Counted from the stretch's first letter, positions 11,265-22,777 are shown. The stretch is 64,000 bases of DNA from Lithobates sylvaticus (GCA_028564925.1 CM053034.1:88765160-88829159); one strand, 5' to 3'. The notes: a model not told the origin generated them from the sequence alone. Translations and numbers: made by a program.

Positions 11265-11515
11265 AAGTATCACAGATGTGTCCTGAATCCCCTTCCAAAG
11301 ATGATGCACAAGAAAGCCCACAAACAGTTTGCTGAAGACAAGCAGGACATGGATTACTGGAACCATGTCCTGTGGTCTGATGAGACCAAGATAAACGTAT
11401 TTTGGTTCAGATGGTATCAAGCGTGTGTGGCGCCAACCAGGTGAGGCGTACAAAGACAAGTGTGTCTTGCCTACAGTCAAGCATGGTGGTGGGAGTGTCA
11501 TGGTCTGGGGCTGCC
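11265..11515 (+). pseudogene. Tc1 transposase remnant, middle part
   Basis: The frames encode KKAHKQFAEDKQDMDYWNHV, then LWSDETKINVF, and in another frame a KHGGGSVMVWGC-type motif. These are the second catalytic-core region of Tc1 DDE transposases, with the Asp in WSDET. A one-base shift lies inside the remnant and the foldback insertion at 11515 cuts it. Non-functional. Confidence 0.85.
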
Positions 11516-12041
11516 GGTGTTCTGTCTAAGTGCCCGGCTATCGAATAGTGCCCGGGTGGAACTGCGTATGCGCCGCATGGAGCCGCAGAACAGCTGAGTT
11601 TAAGATCAGCTGTTGTCTCGCATGGCCGAGGAACGTTCATGTAGGTGAGGAATGGTTATTTAGGTGAAGGGGGCGGATATTTCAATGATGGGCAGTGCTG
11701 GGGGCAGAATTTGTATCGCTGGGTAAATAAATCCTTATCTGCTATTCATTTTGAATGCTTGAATCTGTTTAGTGAATTGAAGGGCAGCTTTTTCTATATT
11801 GCATGATGATTTATTTAACAGATTTGTTTGGCTATCGATAAAAATTCCACCCCCAGCACTGCCCATCATTGAAATATCCGCCCCCTTCATCTAAATAGCC
11901 ATCCCTCACCTACATGAATGTGCCTCAGCCACGCGAGACAACAGCTGATCTTCAATTCGGCTGTTCTGAGGTTCCGTTCTGCACATGCGCAGTTCCGGCC
12001 GGGCATTTTTCGATAGGGGGCACGTCTCGACAGAACACCAG
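11515..12041. mobile_element. Foldback element inside Tc1
   Basis: The arms run about 11515-11707 and 11849-12041 in inverted orientation. The outer ends read GGTGTTCTGTCTAAGTGCCC and, from the right, TGGTGTTCTGTCGAGACGTG. Inner arm text includes GGGGGCGGATATTTCAATGA and GGGCAGTGCTGGGGG. The loop is about 140 bases. It has no coding capacity. It splits the Tc1 transposase remnant, so it is younger than that copy. The class is unknown. Confidence 0.8.
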
Positions 12042-12420
12042 CACTGGGAAGCTACATTTCATTGAGGAACCATAGATGCCAACGTGTACTGTGACACACA
12101 GAAGCAGAGCATGATCCCCCCCTCCCTTTGGAGACTGGACTACAGGGCAGTATTGCAACAGAACTACCCCAAACACACCTCCAAGAAGACCACTGCCTTG
12201 CTAAAGAAGCTGAGGGTAAAAGCATGTCTCCAGACCTAAACCCTATTGAGTATCTGTGGGGTATCCTCAAACGGAAGGTGGATTAGTGCAAAGTCTCTAA
12301 CATACACCAGCTCTGTGATGTCACCATGAAGGAGTGGAAGAGGATTTCAGTGGCAACCTGAGAAGCTCTGATGAACTCCATGCCCAAGAGGGTTAAGGCA
12401 GTGCTGGAAAATTATGGTGA
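12042..12420 (+). pseudogene. Tc1 transposase remnant, C-terminal part
   Basis: After the foldback, text for the last third of a Tc1 transposase resumes: the QQNYPKHTSKKTT-like segment, SPDLNPIEYLWGILK-like text and a C-terminal MPKRVKAVLENYGD-like end, spread over more than one frame. The remnant continues into the element's non-coding right end. Confidence 0.75.
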
Positions 12421-12573
12421 CCACACAAAATATTGACACTTTGGGCCCAAATTGGACATTTTCACTTAGGGGTGTACTCTTGTTGCCAGCGGTTTAGCCA
12501 TTAATGGCTGTGTGTTGAGTTATTTTCTGGGGACAGCAAATTTACACTGTTGTATAAGCTGCACACTTAAATT

Positions 12574-14299
12574 CATGTGTTTTTTTTTTTCTTCCGACTT
12601 GCATGTATTTTCATGCTGGGGCATTGACAACTGGCATGAAAACTGACAGAAAAGGTAATCGATCTTATTTTGCTGTACCTCAACCCACAGAAACACTGTT
12701 GGAAACTTGACAATGGTACAAGTTATTCCAGTGTACAAGTGCTCACTGTGCTTTATGGATTCTTTCCAAAACTCAGGCAAACTGGGAGGATGGAAATCCT
12801 GGTGCATTGTTTCCATCATGTTACATTCACTGCCAGCATTTTCCAGGCTCAATTTATTGTTGATAAACAGGTCATATAATTAGCAGTTGCTCGTCTACAA
12901 TGGCAGAGGTCAGGGAACTATTACAGACTAGGAAAAAGGACTTCTCTGGGTGACGCATTGAAAGAATAAACAAAAGTTTATAGAAATGAGACCAACACAG
13001 GAATGTCTAGAATTCCTGCAAAACCAGCACAGAGCAGGGTGTGAGCTGGAGGCGAAGCTCTGTGTGTACAGAATATGCTGCATTGTAATTGGTGGCAGGG
13101 CGCACACACACCTGCTAAATACAAGATGACTGGGCAGATCTGGGGGTGATTTATGTAAGCCATGTGAATCGACAGCAGCTTATGACAGGATACATTAAGC
13201 TAAACATACACTATACAATCTGATTGTACAATCAATAAGATTTGCCAAAAATATTTACAAAGTGGACATACCAAAACGATCTATTCAATTTGTGTGAATG
13301 CAGGCAGGCCCTTGCAATATATGAATACTGAAGCAGCAGTGTTGCTTAAAAATTCTGGATGGTGATAACTGTATGTTTGTACTGATATTGTAAATTGGGT
13401 CAGACTCATGACCAACATAAATGAGCAATAGTGGCTTTAGATCAGAGGGTTTGTATTACTGTGTACCTGTGGTGTTGTGTGTGCTTTTTAAATGAACCAA
13501 CCTTTTTGTAAGGGGTTTTTTATTTTTATTTTTTTATTTTATATTTTTTCTTAATGTAATTTTTATTTATTAGAAAAAAAAATTCCAAAGATACATTACA
13601 GTAACCCTTTCATGTTACAAACTTCACTTTTAGAATTTGGCAATCCTAAAAAAACAAAACAAAAAACAAAAACGGGCAGCCATCTCAGGGGAGAGAAAAT
13701 AAGAAAAGTAGTAACCTTTGATAAAACTAGAGAACAAATCCCTTCATGGAAAAACATGGTTAAAGTACCTGGTTACCATATGAATACAGAAATGAACTCA
13801 GGCCTTGCTAATTGGTGAATGGATCATGTATGGTTACGAAAGTAGCAACCTACAGAACAGTAGCTTATGAATCCTTTTTTGTAACATATATCCAGAAGCT
13901 GTAGTGACGGTATATAAACCAACAAGAAAATGTTTGAAAAAAGGTGAAAAGGAGAGGAAAGGGAAATGGATGTGGGGTGCAAAATCAGAATTTAGCAGAA
14001 GACAGCAGAGGGACATGAGAAGGAACAGGATGACGGCTGCGAGACATCTTAAGCAGGGGCCTCAAAAAGCAAGTCCATTGGTCCCAGACTCATCTATAAT
14101 GGAAGCATATTATGTATCTGGGCCATAAGAGTCCCCATGAGTTTGATCTTGCATACAAGAATGGAACCAAAGTGTGTCAGGAACCTTGCACCCCTCACCA
14201 ATGAGAAGCAATTGGGCATCTTCTAGCCATTAACACTTGAAGTCAGTCCCGTTTTTTCTATTTGTTTATAACAAATCAATTTAATACAAATTCCACACA
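12574..14299. other. Unassigned interval
   Basis: No terminal repeats or convincing coding segment. A T/A-rich zone lies at about 13510-13580. Frames of up to 110 codons exist but lack homology that I recognise. Confidence 0.45.
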
Positions 14300-15103
14300 T
14301 TCATAAGCAGTGATGGCCTGTCAATAGATGATAAGTAAACCATATGTTTTTATTAGGAAAATGACACACATCCAACACCAGTAAATCAACAACAAGTATA
14401 AAGTGAATGTAACAAGAAAACCCAAGTAATAACCTGAGTAACTAATAAAATACAAGTGGGGGAACACACATGAGAAGACAGACAGAGACAAGGGGAGCAG
14501 GAAGCCAGTAGTGGCAGCAGGAAGCAGGTTCCAGGGAAACAGGTCTCTGGATCAGGGTACAAGGAACAGGAATGGATCAGGCTTAGGCAGGGATACAGCG
14601 TGCAGGAAAATACTAAAGCCCTGTGCCTCAGTGAAGGGCGGGCTTATATACTCCCAGTAGTCCATATCAGGTTCAGCCTGATTACCTGTATGTCAATCTG
14701 CTGGGAGACACCCACTGGTGGCCACCAGAACTACACCCTTTGGTGCTAAAAATGGTGCCACCAGCAGGTGACCCAAGCAATGACACAGGTCCTGACAGCG
14801 GTGGATTAAGGAAGGCCTGAGTGGCACCTGTGATTCCAGTTAACGGTAAGTGCCGGCGCTGCGGGCCTCAGGCTCGGACTTCTTCATTCTCTCTCTAGAC
14901 TAGTCTCTGACACTGACAGACACCCCTCCACTCTGTACACACTTCCCTGCGCTTCTCAGTCTCTGTCATTCTCCATTCAGATTGGGCCCAGGCCAGGGCG
15001 GATGACTGAGTGATCGCGCGGCTGGATTGGAGCATCAGGGTGACATTTTGGGGATTTCTGCCATGTCCAATCAGGAGGTGTCACTTGTCAGTCTTCCTGG
15101 ATG

Positions 15104-15105
<2 letters not shown>

Positions 15106-15147
<42 letters not shown>
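15106..15147. repeat. (GT)n microsatellite
   Basis: A GT dinucleotide run of about 42 bases inside the hAT element. Confidence 0.95.
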
Positions 15148-15150
<3 letters not shown>

Positions 15151-15289
15151 CATGTATATGTGTAATAAATATATATTGTGAGCACATCTGTCCTGTGTAG
15201 TGTATACAGCTATATACACCTACCTTCTTTCTTCCTGTATATAGAGACATTCCTCCATCATTGACTGCAGATGTACATCTGTCCTGTTA

Positions 15290-15291
<2 letters not shown>

Positions 15292-15336
<45 letters not shown>

Positions 15337-15399
15337 ATATATAGCACTGTATACAAGACAGATGATGTATATCTGCAGTCAGTGATTATGGAGGAAGGT

Positions 15400-15434
<35 letters not shown>

Positions 15435-15440
15435 GTATGT
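15292..15440. repeat. (GT)n, then (TA)n and (TATG)n microsatellites
   Basis: A GT run at 15292-15333, then after a short spacer a TA run at about 15400-15420 grading into GTAT tetranucleotides to about 15440. Confidence 0.93.
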
Positions 15441-15540
15441 ATATGTGAAGGAAGGTGGGCGTGTATATATACCTGTATAGCACTGCCCCCAATCCACCAC
15501 CACCCGCCTGTCATCTCTCACTGCAGAGGCGGGATCGTAC

Positions 15541-15745
15541 CCTGATCTGTGAGGCTGAGCTGTACAGCCCTGATCTGTGAGGCTGAGCTGTACAGCCCTG
15601 ATCTGTGAGGCTGAGCTGTACAGCCCTGATCTGTGAGGCTGAGCTGTACAGCCCTGATCTGTGAGGCTGAGCTGTATACTTTGACCTGTGATGCTGGGTC
15701 TGTATACTCTGTACTGTGATGCTGGGTCTGTATACTCCCGACACT
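15541..15745. repeat. 28-bp minisatellite, five units plus decayed units
   Basis: The unit beginning CCTGATCTGTGAGGCTGAGC starts at 15541, 15569, 15597, 15625 and 15653, an exact 28-bp period. Diverged units with GATGCTGGGTCTGTATACTC follow to about 15745. The period is not a multiple of three, so the open frames through it are not coding. Confidence 0.95.
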
Positions 15746-15910
15746 GAGTGAGTGGAAGCAGGTAGAATACAAGGGACAGAGTGGGTGGATTTTATAAGGG
15801 GTGGGGCTTATGAGAAGTTGGAGGGGTCAAAAAGGAAGGTGCGGGGTCTGGCGCCCCACCATCCTAAAACTTCACCAGCCGCCACTGTTCATAAGCCTTA
15901 ATATAGAACA

Positions 15911-16778
15911 GGGAGAAAATATAAAAAGTTGCGCTAGAAAAATATATAGTTGTGACATTAAACGGCGTACCAGTGAAAAATACTATAAAAGCACTGAAGA
16001 AATTAGCACAAATGCATATTAACAAACGATCACCACATAAGTGAAAAGTGCAATATATAAGTGAATAGCAACTAGTGGTTGTCCAAAAAAAAACTGTAAA
16101 TAGGAAAAACGTTCAACAAAAAATGTTTGTGGAATTGTTCCTGTAAAAAAGGAAAAGTTCAACCAGAAGTGAATTGAAGGTTGTCCAGTGAGTAAATTGG
16201 TGCAGTCCGTATAAGTGATAAACAAATGAGTATAGTGACTGTATAGTTTCAAGGGAAACTCTTTATCCACCACCGCTAAGATTGCTCTCTTACCAGCTCT
16301 CAGGATGGTGAAAACGGATGGCTAATACCCAGCCAGGGCCTTTTCCTCTCGGATCCTCTGTTATGTCAATAGAACCATCTACTGCTGTATTGGGATCTCC
16401 GATCGTGGAACATCAGTATGCAAACCCCCTTATTTCCGGTGTCTCAGTATGCACAGTGGGAACTCGGACATAGGGAAAAAATAAAAAACACCAAAAAGGG
16501 GATCATAGATAAGACCCGCTGGGGTATTTTATTACGTAAATGTAATTAAGTAAAAAGCACTCCAATGTGCATAAAATAAATGGATATATAAAAATGCGTC
16601 CGGCCGGCTGCAACACTAAGCGTCCGTACTTCGTTCGGGAACGCTACACTCGCGGTGACGTCAGCACGTCGCTCCTCCGACGTTTCGTCTCAATGCGGAC
16701 GTAATCATGATCCCCATGGTACGCCGTTTAATGTCACAACTATATATTTTTCTAGCGCAACTTTTTATATTTTCTCCC
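15911..16778. mobile_element. Foldback unit with perfect 60-bp inverted ends
   Basis: 15911-15970 and 16719-16778 are exact reverse complements over 60 bases (starting GGGAGAAAATATAAAAAGTT). The spacer of about 750 bases includes GACGTTTCGTCTC (16679-16691), a word I associate with amphibian repeats of unclear class. No target duplication or coding frame was seen. Confidence 0.85.
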
Positions 16779-16955
16779 ATTTTTGTGTTATATCGCACTT
16801 GTTGTTGCTGCTTAATGTTTTAGGTATTTGAGTCCAGCGCAATTTTTTTTGTACTTATCTTAATATATAACAGATGGAAGCAAGAACTATAAATGTACAA
16901 TCTAATTGTCAAATACAACATACACATTTACATATCTACTTAATAACATTATGTA

Positions 16956-17487
16956 CACTATATATTGCCAAAAGTATTGGGATGCCTGCCTTTACACACA
17001 CATTAAGTTTAATGGCATCCCAGTCTCAGTCCGTAGGGTTCAATATTGAGTTGGCCCACCCTTTGCAGCTATAATAGCTTCAGCTTTTCTGGGAAGGCTG
17101 TCCACAAGGTTTAGTAGTGTGTCTATGGGAATGTTTGACCATTCTTCCAGAAGTGCATTTGTGAGGTCAGACACTGATGTTGAACGAGAAGGCCTGGCTC
17201 GCAGTCTCCGCTTTAATTCATCCCAAAGGTGTTCTATCGGGTTGAGGTCAGGACTCTGTGTAGGCCAGTCAAGTTCCTTCACCCTAACCTTGCTCATCCA
17301 TGTCTTTATTGACCTTGCTAGACAAACTCCTAAACCTTGTGAACAGCCTTTTCAGAAGAGTTGAAGCTGTTTATAGCTCCAAAGGGTGGGCCAACTCAAT
17401 ATTGAACCCTATGAACTAAGACTGGGATGGCATTAAAGTTCAGGTGCGTGTAAAGGCAGGTGTACAAATACTTTTGGCAATATAGTG
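16956..17487 (-). mobile_element. Tc1-type element, internally deleted
   Basis: TA flanks the element at 16954-16955 and 17488-17489. The ends CACTATATATTGCCAAAAG and, from the right, CACTATATTGCCAAAAGTAT match, and similarity extends inward past TTCAATATTGAGTTGGCCCA, so the terminal repeats are long. The interior keeps only the C-terminal transposase coding region, on the - strand. Two relatives occur at 17676-18233 and 41687-45437. Confidence 0.92.
17040..17297 (-). pseudogene. Tc1 transposase C-terminus remnant
   Basis: The frame encodes DWPTQSPDLNPIEHLWDELK followed by ARPSRSTSVSDLTNALLEEW, the final part of the DDE domain including the conserved SPDLNPIEHLWDELK block. The N-terminal DNA-binding and first catalytic parts are deleted, so it cannot make an active enzyme. 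It is 85 codons against about 340 in an intact Tc1 transposase. Confidence 0.88.
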
Positions 17488-17489
17488 TA

Positions 17490-17660
17490 TCTGGAGCATT
17501 TTATTTTACACAAACAAAAATTAAAAAACATTGTAGATTGTTAGTGGTTTAGGCTGAAATTCACTGCAGATGTCCTCTGGCTAAAACCTCCAAATCAGTT
17601 CAGTCCTCTCCAAAGACAATATTTTATTTCGCTAACTAACTGCTCACGATAGCAGAAAAT
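17490..17660 (-). repeat. Unclassified repeat, inverted partner of 30350-30545
   Basis: CTGGAGCATTTTATTTTACA, GGTTTAGGCTGAAATTCACT and CAGATGTCCTC here are the complements of text at 30350-30545. It lies between two Tc1 copies. The reverse strand has an AATAAA near its end. The class is unknown. Confidence 0.7.
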
Positions 17661-17675
17661 TTAACTGTTTTTTCC

Positions 17676-18233
17676 CCAGCTCATCCATGTCTTCATGGAC
17701 CTTGCATTGTGCACTGTTTTTTTAGGAGTTGGGCTTGGCCCCTTAGTTCCAGTGAAGGGAACTCTTGAGGCTTCAGCATACCAAGACATTTTGGACAATT
17801 CCATGCGCCCAACTTTTTGGGGATGGCCCCTTCCTGTTTTAACACAACTGCAAACCAGTGCACAATCAAGGTCCATAAAAACTTGAATGAGCGAGTTTGG
17901 GGGGGAGGAACTTGACTGGCCTAAACTGAGTCCATACATCAACTCGATAGAACACCTTTAGGATGAATTTGAGTGAAGACTGTGAGCCAGGCCTTGTTCA
18001 AAATCAGTGCCTGACCTCACAAATGCACTTCTGGAAGAATGGTCAAATGTTCCCATAGACACACTCCTAAGCCTTGTGGAGAGCCTTCCCAGAAGATTGG
18101 AAGCTGTTATAGCTGCAAAGGGGTGGCCAACTCAATATTGAACCCTACAGACTATGACTGGGATGCAATTAAAGTTCATTAAAGTTCATGTGCGTGTAAA
18201 GGCAAGCGCCCCAATACTTTTGGCAAAATTGTG
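17676..18233 (+). mobile_element. Tc1 element, left end missing
   Basis: It starts within CAGCTCATCCATGTCTTCAT, internal transposase text of the same family as 16956-17487, and ends in a terminal repeat read inward as CACAATTTTGCCAAAAGTAT beside TA. Remnant frames include a segment like GLGPLVPVKGTLEASAYQDI. The left terminus and about half of the transposase are absent, and several stops are present. Confidence 0.82.
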
Positions 18234-18249
18234 TATATGTCGCTTGCGA

Positions 18250-19098
18250 GGATGATGCACAGAGCCCTGCATAATTTTTTTTTTTTTTCTCCATTCACCC
18301 CTCCCCCTCCCTATTGCTCTCCTCCCCCACTGGATTTTCACTGATGCTGTAAGATCCTCTATATGCATGATCTCATTCACTGCTAATCCAGTGTCCCACC
18401 ATTGGTGGAGAGGAGAACTTCCGATGTGCTGTTATATAGGACCTCGCCGCGTTAAGGAGGTGTCTTGCCACCGGTTATCTATCTACACCTTGAGAGATGG
18501 CTGAGATTTAACAAACATGCTGTTGGGTCCTGATCAACAGAGAGACCAGAGATCTCTTAAATCAAAGCGCACACCTCTTGCCAATAGGGGCAAATTCTGG
18601 GACATATCCAGAAAGTATAAAAAAAGTGTTCCCCTTTCTTCTTTGCTGCGCCAACAGGCTCAGCATTAGAGAACATTCAGTGCACTTCTCTGGAGACCTA
18701 TACATTTTAGTTCAAAAGCCCGTACCCTGTTTCCATGCAGACATAAAAAAGGGAATGTGTGAAAAGTCCAGGCTTTTAACACCCTTGGGCATATTAGCAT
18801 ATTTGGTGATAGCAGACCAAGCAAGAATGTGGTGGGTCAAGCTCAATATGTATCTGTAGGAGTAGTGTAAAAGCTTTTACTTCTAGCCAGAAGGGACATA
18901 CCATATCCCTGGACACGTTCAGTACAAATTAAATAGTTTACCTGGGTGATGTCCACATCCAGCAATGAGCTGGGAGAGAAGGATTGAAAGAATGTAGCAG
19001 GGCAGGAATATGATACCAATAATGGAGATTCCTAAAGTTTTGCAAATAAGATTTAATTCCATTGCCCCAATTTGTTTTTAAATTTTTCTTTAAGATAA
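18250..19098 (-). mobile_element. LINE 3' fragment (L1/Tx1-like), probable
   Basis: On the - strand a frame contains FWICPRICPYWQEVCALI and later DPTACLLNLSHLSR. This matches the style of the C-terminal segment of L1/Tx1 ORF2 ('CP.IQ.YW.EV'). It is interrupted by stops. A T-run at about 18269-18287 on the + strand could be its poly(A) tail. It may be a second copy of the LINE that follows. Confidence 0.5.
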
Positions 19099-21265
19099 TT
19101 TTTTTTTTTTTTTTTTTTTTTTATTTGGTTTTAAGTTGTTAGCAATAGCAAGCTAAATATAGCTTAAGACAACAGACAAAGGACAGAAGTAAATCTCAGT
19201 CGGTACAATTAAGGCACAAAATAAGTGGCTGCCATGACATCCTAATCCCAGCCAGAGCTAGAATATCATTAAATGTACATCACTTACAAAAAAGGCCCAT
19301 ATATAGAGAATATCCTGAACATTTACTGTACAGGGACAATTGTTTTCTATTACACATAGATACATGTAAAGGTAATTTCCAAGTGGGACAACAAAGAAAT
19401 ATATACAGTTTATAATTAAAGCAATCCAGTATGACATTGGGAGAAAAAAGGCAAAGTTATTGGGAATTGCCAGGAGATAAAAGTCACTCAAACTGTAAAT
19501 GCTGAATTAATCCATCCTCCCCAAATCTTGACAAATTTAGAAGGTACACCCATGTTGACATACATATCTTTGTGAAATGGAAGGGCTTTATTTATTAAAG
19601 CCTTCCAAGCAGATATGCAAGGTGCAGAGGCCTTCTTCCAGGAAAGAATAAGGTGAGCAAGGTGCAAATGGTTTTAGTTGTAGCTAGAGTCCACCAGTCT
19701 AGCTGGGGTCAGGTAAATTCTACGTAAGAATTTATATTTGATCAAATGTTCTCTAGCAGATACCAATTTGGTGAAGGGAGCCTCCCACATGTCATTCCAT
19801 GTCGACCCTAAGAACATCATTGATCCATGCAGTTCAGAAAGACCTTAAGAGTTTACCTGTTTCTGTAAACAATTGTTTATATATAGTAGAATATGCTTTT
19901 GGTTAGGGAATCGTCTCTAAGCAAAAGTTCCAAGTCTGTAGATATGAGGGAAAGCTTACTTCCGTACTGTGCGTGGAAGGCATGTCTGAACTGTAGGTAT
20001 CTGAATAGGTGTGAAGTAGGCAACTTATAGAAAGATCTCAGCCCATTGAAGAATAACAAAGCTATATTTTGAATAACCTCACGTATTTTGTTGCTTTCCA
20101 AATTTAGTCCATATTACCGGGTAAGGATGAGTATAGAAATGTTGGAAATGTGGATTCTTCCACAATGAAGCGCGGGGTGAGGCCGAGAGGGATTATCTGG
20201 CTACCGTTCTCCACGCAGCATCCCATGGAAACTGTGAGTGTGTGGGGACTTTAGTCTAAAGAGCCATCTACCGCCTCCCGAGATACTGCAGCATCGTCAA
20301 AAGTAGTTGTCAACCATTGGTGCGCAAAGGTTAACTGACCGGCCAGAAAGTATTTATAAAAATAAGATACAGCTAGGCCCCCCTCACGCCAAGGTTGCAG
20401 TAAAACCTGATTCAGAGATTGCCTCCCTGCCAAAGAAAAGCTAAAATGAATCAATCGATTCTTTTGAAAATGTTTTTTGGGTTTCATATGGGGGAATTTT
20501 GGAAAATGTATAGGATTAGAAATAAGGGCAATGTCTCCAGGCATGTAATTTTATGTTTAAGAGTCGCTATCAGAGGGGAAACCTTGAGGGGTAGCAATGC
20601 CAAGATATTTCACTTTGCCCACCCATTACAGAGAAGGTTCAGTGGGGGGGGGGGGGGGGGGGGGGTCTTGATGCAAGAGGAAGGTATGTGTAAAGGCAGA
20701 ATTTTGGATTTATGCCAGTTCACTTTAAGACCTGAAAAGGTGGCAACATTGTTTAAGATAGACAGGGCTGCGGACAACTATGCTCCAGAGTCACAAAGAG
20801 CACTAGGTTATCCGCATACAGGGCTGTCTTTTTCTGAAGACTACCTACCTAGATGCCTCGGACCATAGAAGATGTACGTAAAGCTAAGACTATGGGTTCC
20901 ATCAGTGAATAATCCCGATGACCGGGGTCAGCCCTTTCTGTTGTCCCTGCAAACTGGGAAGATTTTTTACACCCCCACCATTTATTTTATTAACCTCCAC
21001 TGAGTGATGATGTGTAAAATCAACCCACTGAAGAAAAAGAGGGGCCAAAGCCAATCTTTTGTAAAACTACATTGATATATAGTAGGTCCAATGAACTGAG
21101 TCAAAGGTCTTCTCCAGATACAGAAATACCAAAACACCTCCACCAGAAACATCAGGACCCAGTTGGGTATGAGTAATAACTCTTCTAAGGCTGGCCATAT
21201 AATTTTTAATCTTCTTGTACAATCTTCCTTTAAGATTTACCAAAACCATATAATATGAAGGCAAA
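19099..21265 (-). pseudogene. LINE ORF2 reverse transcriptase remnant (L1/Tx1-like)
   Basis: On the - strand, in order: FLYLEKTFDSVHW (RT motif A, about 21130-21070), ALYADNLVLF (motif C, about 20824-20795, with YADN for YADD), then QPWREGGLAVSYFYKYFLAG (about 20420-20340), then KALPFHKDMYVNMG near 19600. The order and spacing fit an L1-like ORF2 from RT to C-terminus. Many stops and shifts break it. A T-run of about 28 bases at 19096-19123 marks the likely poly(A) tail. A G-run (20643-20665) lies within it. Confidence 0.78.
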
Positions 21266-22041
21266 CCTAAACACTTTCAATTTGTATGCAGTCAGGCAGG
21301 CCTTGCACTACATAGTTAAAGGAAATTGAATAAGAAAATTGTATAATGTGTGGCCAACTTAAGATTGATATCTGTAGCCTTTTAAGGCATGAAAACTGTT
21401 TGGTCTGAAGATATCACCCAGTGAAATAACAATTTTAATAATTAAATGAATGCGTAATTGGTGCAAGACCTAAGGTAGCACCTTTTTTTTAAAAATCCCA
21501 CTTTTTTTTTGTATTGCACCTTTTTACAGGAGAGGCATATCAGTAAGGGGCCACTTTATATAGTCATACTGTACTGTATATGGGCCAATGAGTTCAATGC
21601 ATTTGTATTAGAAGTAAATATTTAACCCAGCTTTTCTCAACCTTTTAACCCCTGAGGAACCCTTTAAAAAATATTCAGGTCTTGAAATCCCCAGCAAAAG
21701 ACTATTCTGCCGCTGAATCTGCCAAATGATGTTCGCCCCAGAACTACCTAGGTACCATCTGTTGGGCACCAACAGCCCAAGAACCCCTAGCAACTGCTGA
21801 AGAGAAACCTGCTTGATAGAATCTTGTCTACAGGAGTTTTTTTTCAACCTGACGAACCCTTGAAATTATGAAGTTTAAAAAAAAAAAAAAAAAACACTGA
21901 AAAAGATCATTCCTAAAGCTTATGGTACAGTGCCACGATTAAATAAAAGAATAAATAATGTGGCATACCCAGCATGTTAGACACCCAGGGCATATCATTT
22001 TGGTTGCCAACCCCCTACAAAATAATTTTTAGTAGTATTAT
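21266..22041. other. Unassigned interval
   Basis: CTTTTCTCAACCTTTTAACC near 21630 resembles hAT-family ends like those at 33121, without a clear partner. The rest is AT-rich with no coding signal. Confidence 0.4.
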
Positions 22042-22197
22042 GGTCCACGCGCAGAGCCCGCCAGGAATTCGGCACACCGCTGCGCTAATCACAGGCAGTG
22101 AGACATTGCCCGATCTCTGCAGCCGCACATCGGGTCAATGTCTCACTGCCTGTGATTAGCGCTGCGTCGACTTCCTGGTGGGCTCTGCACGTGGACC
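22042..22197. repeat. Inverted repeat with about 70-bp arms
   Basis: GGTCCACGCGCAGAGCCCGC at the left pairs with GGGCTCTGCACGTGGACC at the right. The inner parts of the arms share CTAATCACAGGCAGTGAGAC. The loop is about 16 bases (22114-22129). Arms are about 85-90 percent complementary. Confidence 0.85.
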
Positions 22198-22399
22198 ATG
22201 CGAACATGCCTGAGCTCATCCTTACTCTTTACCCCTTGTGAGGGGAAGGCTTTTGTAGACCTATCTGTTAGCTCAGTAGGTCCACTGTGCAAGGTGAGCG
22301 GCCTGTATTTCTGTCAGTGGTGGTATTTTCACAAATTTGCACCAGATTGAAAAGCATCTTTACCAGCACAAGTGTTCACAGCTGAGGACTCTCTCTTAA

Positions 22400-22777
22400 G
22401 GCTCTTTCACACGGGCGGACCCTATGTCCATATTTCATCCATCCGTTTTCGGATGAAATACGGACATACATGCATCCCTATGGGATAGCGGGTGTCAGCG
22501 GATGAACATCCGCTGACACCCGATATCGTCCGTCTCCGCTGTGGTCCGATTCTGCAGATGGAGGAAAACCCTATTTTTCTAACTGTCTGCAGAGCGGATC
22601 GGAGGAACACGGACAAACAGTCAGTGTTCATCCGATCCCCCATAGAGGAGAGCGGAGATCTGACAGGGCGGTCCCTGCACAGTGTGCAGGGACCGCTCTG
22701 TCATCCGCCGGCTCAGCGGGGATCAGCGGATCTTTACGGGGTGGATCATTACGGATCCGCCCCGTGTGAAAGAGCCC
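22400..22777. mobile_element. Harbinger-like MITE (378 bp)
   Basis: TAA lies at 22397-22399 and 22778-22780. The left end reads GGCTCTTTCACACGGGCGGA and the right end inward GGGCTCTTTCACACGGGGCG. A 3-bp TWA duplication is typical of PIF/Harbinger elements. The internal palindrome GGGTGTCAGCGGATG / CATCCGCTGACACCC lies at about 22490-22522. No transposase. Confidence 0.72.

Larger units (their letters stand above)
8498..12573 (+). mobile_element. Tc1-type DNA transposon, split by two insertions
   Basis: After a TA dinucleotide the left terminus reads CAGTATCTCACAAAAGTGAG, a Tc1-family end. The element resumes after an insertion at about 8881-11261 with transposase text, is cut again by a foldback at about 11515-12041, and continues to the sub-terminal zone at 12420-12573 (GGGGTGTACTCTTGTTGCC). 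The outermost right terminal repeat is missing, so the right end is truncated. The transposase frame has several stops and shifts. Both insertions came after the Tc1 copy. Confidence 0.85.
14308..15887. mobile_element. hAT element with internal satellites
   Basis: TTCATAAG occurs at 14300-14307 and 15888-15895. The left end reads CAGTGATGGCCTGTCAATAG and the right end inward CAGTGGCGGCTGGTGAAG. The left third (about 14330-14790) is a distinct block with a TATATA word near 14645 and may be a nested LTR-type fossil in inverse orientation, not resolved. The right half contains two (TG)n runs, a (TA)n run and a 28-bp minisatellite. No transposase is present. Confidence 0.83.

Noticed and set aside
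12520-12852. 110-codon frame on the - strand
   Set aside because: It begins in the degraded Tc1 right end and has no recognised homology, splice context or codon bias.
15541-15745. 28-bp repeat considered as a coding repeat or CRISPR
   Set aside because: The repeats are contiguous without spacers, and the 28-bp period breaks the reading frame.
20419-20868. 149-codon frame on the + strand
   Set aside because: It is antisense to the LINE reverse-transcriptase remnant and includes a poly-Gly stretch from a G-run.
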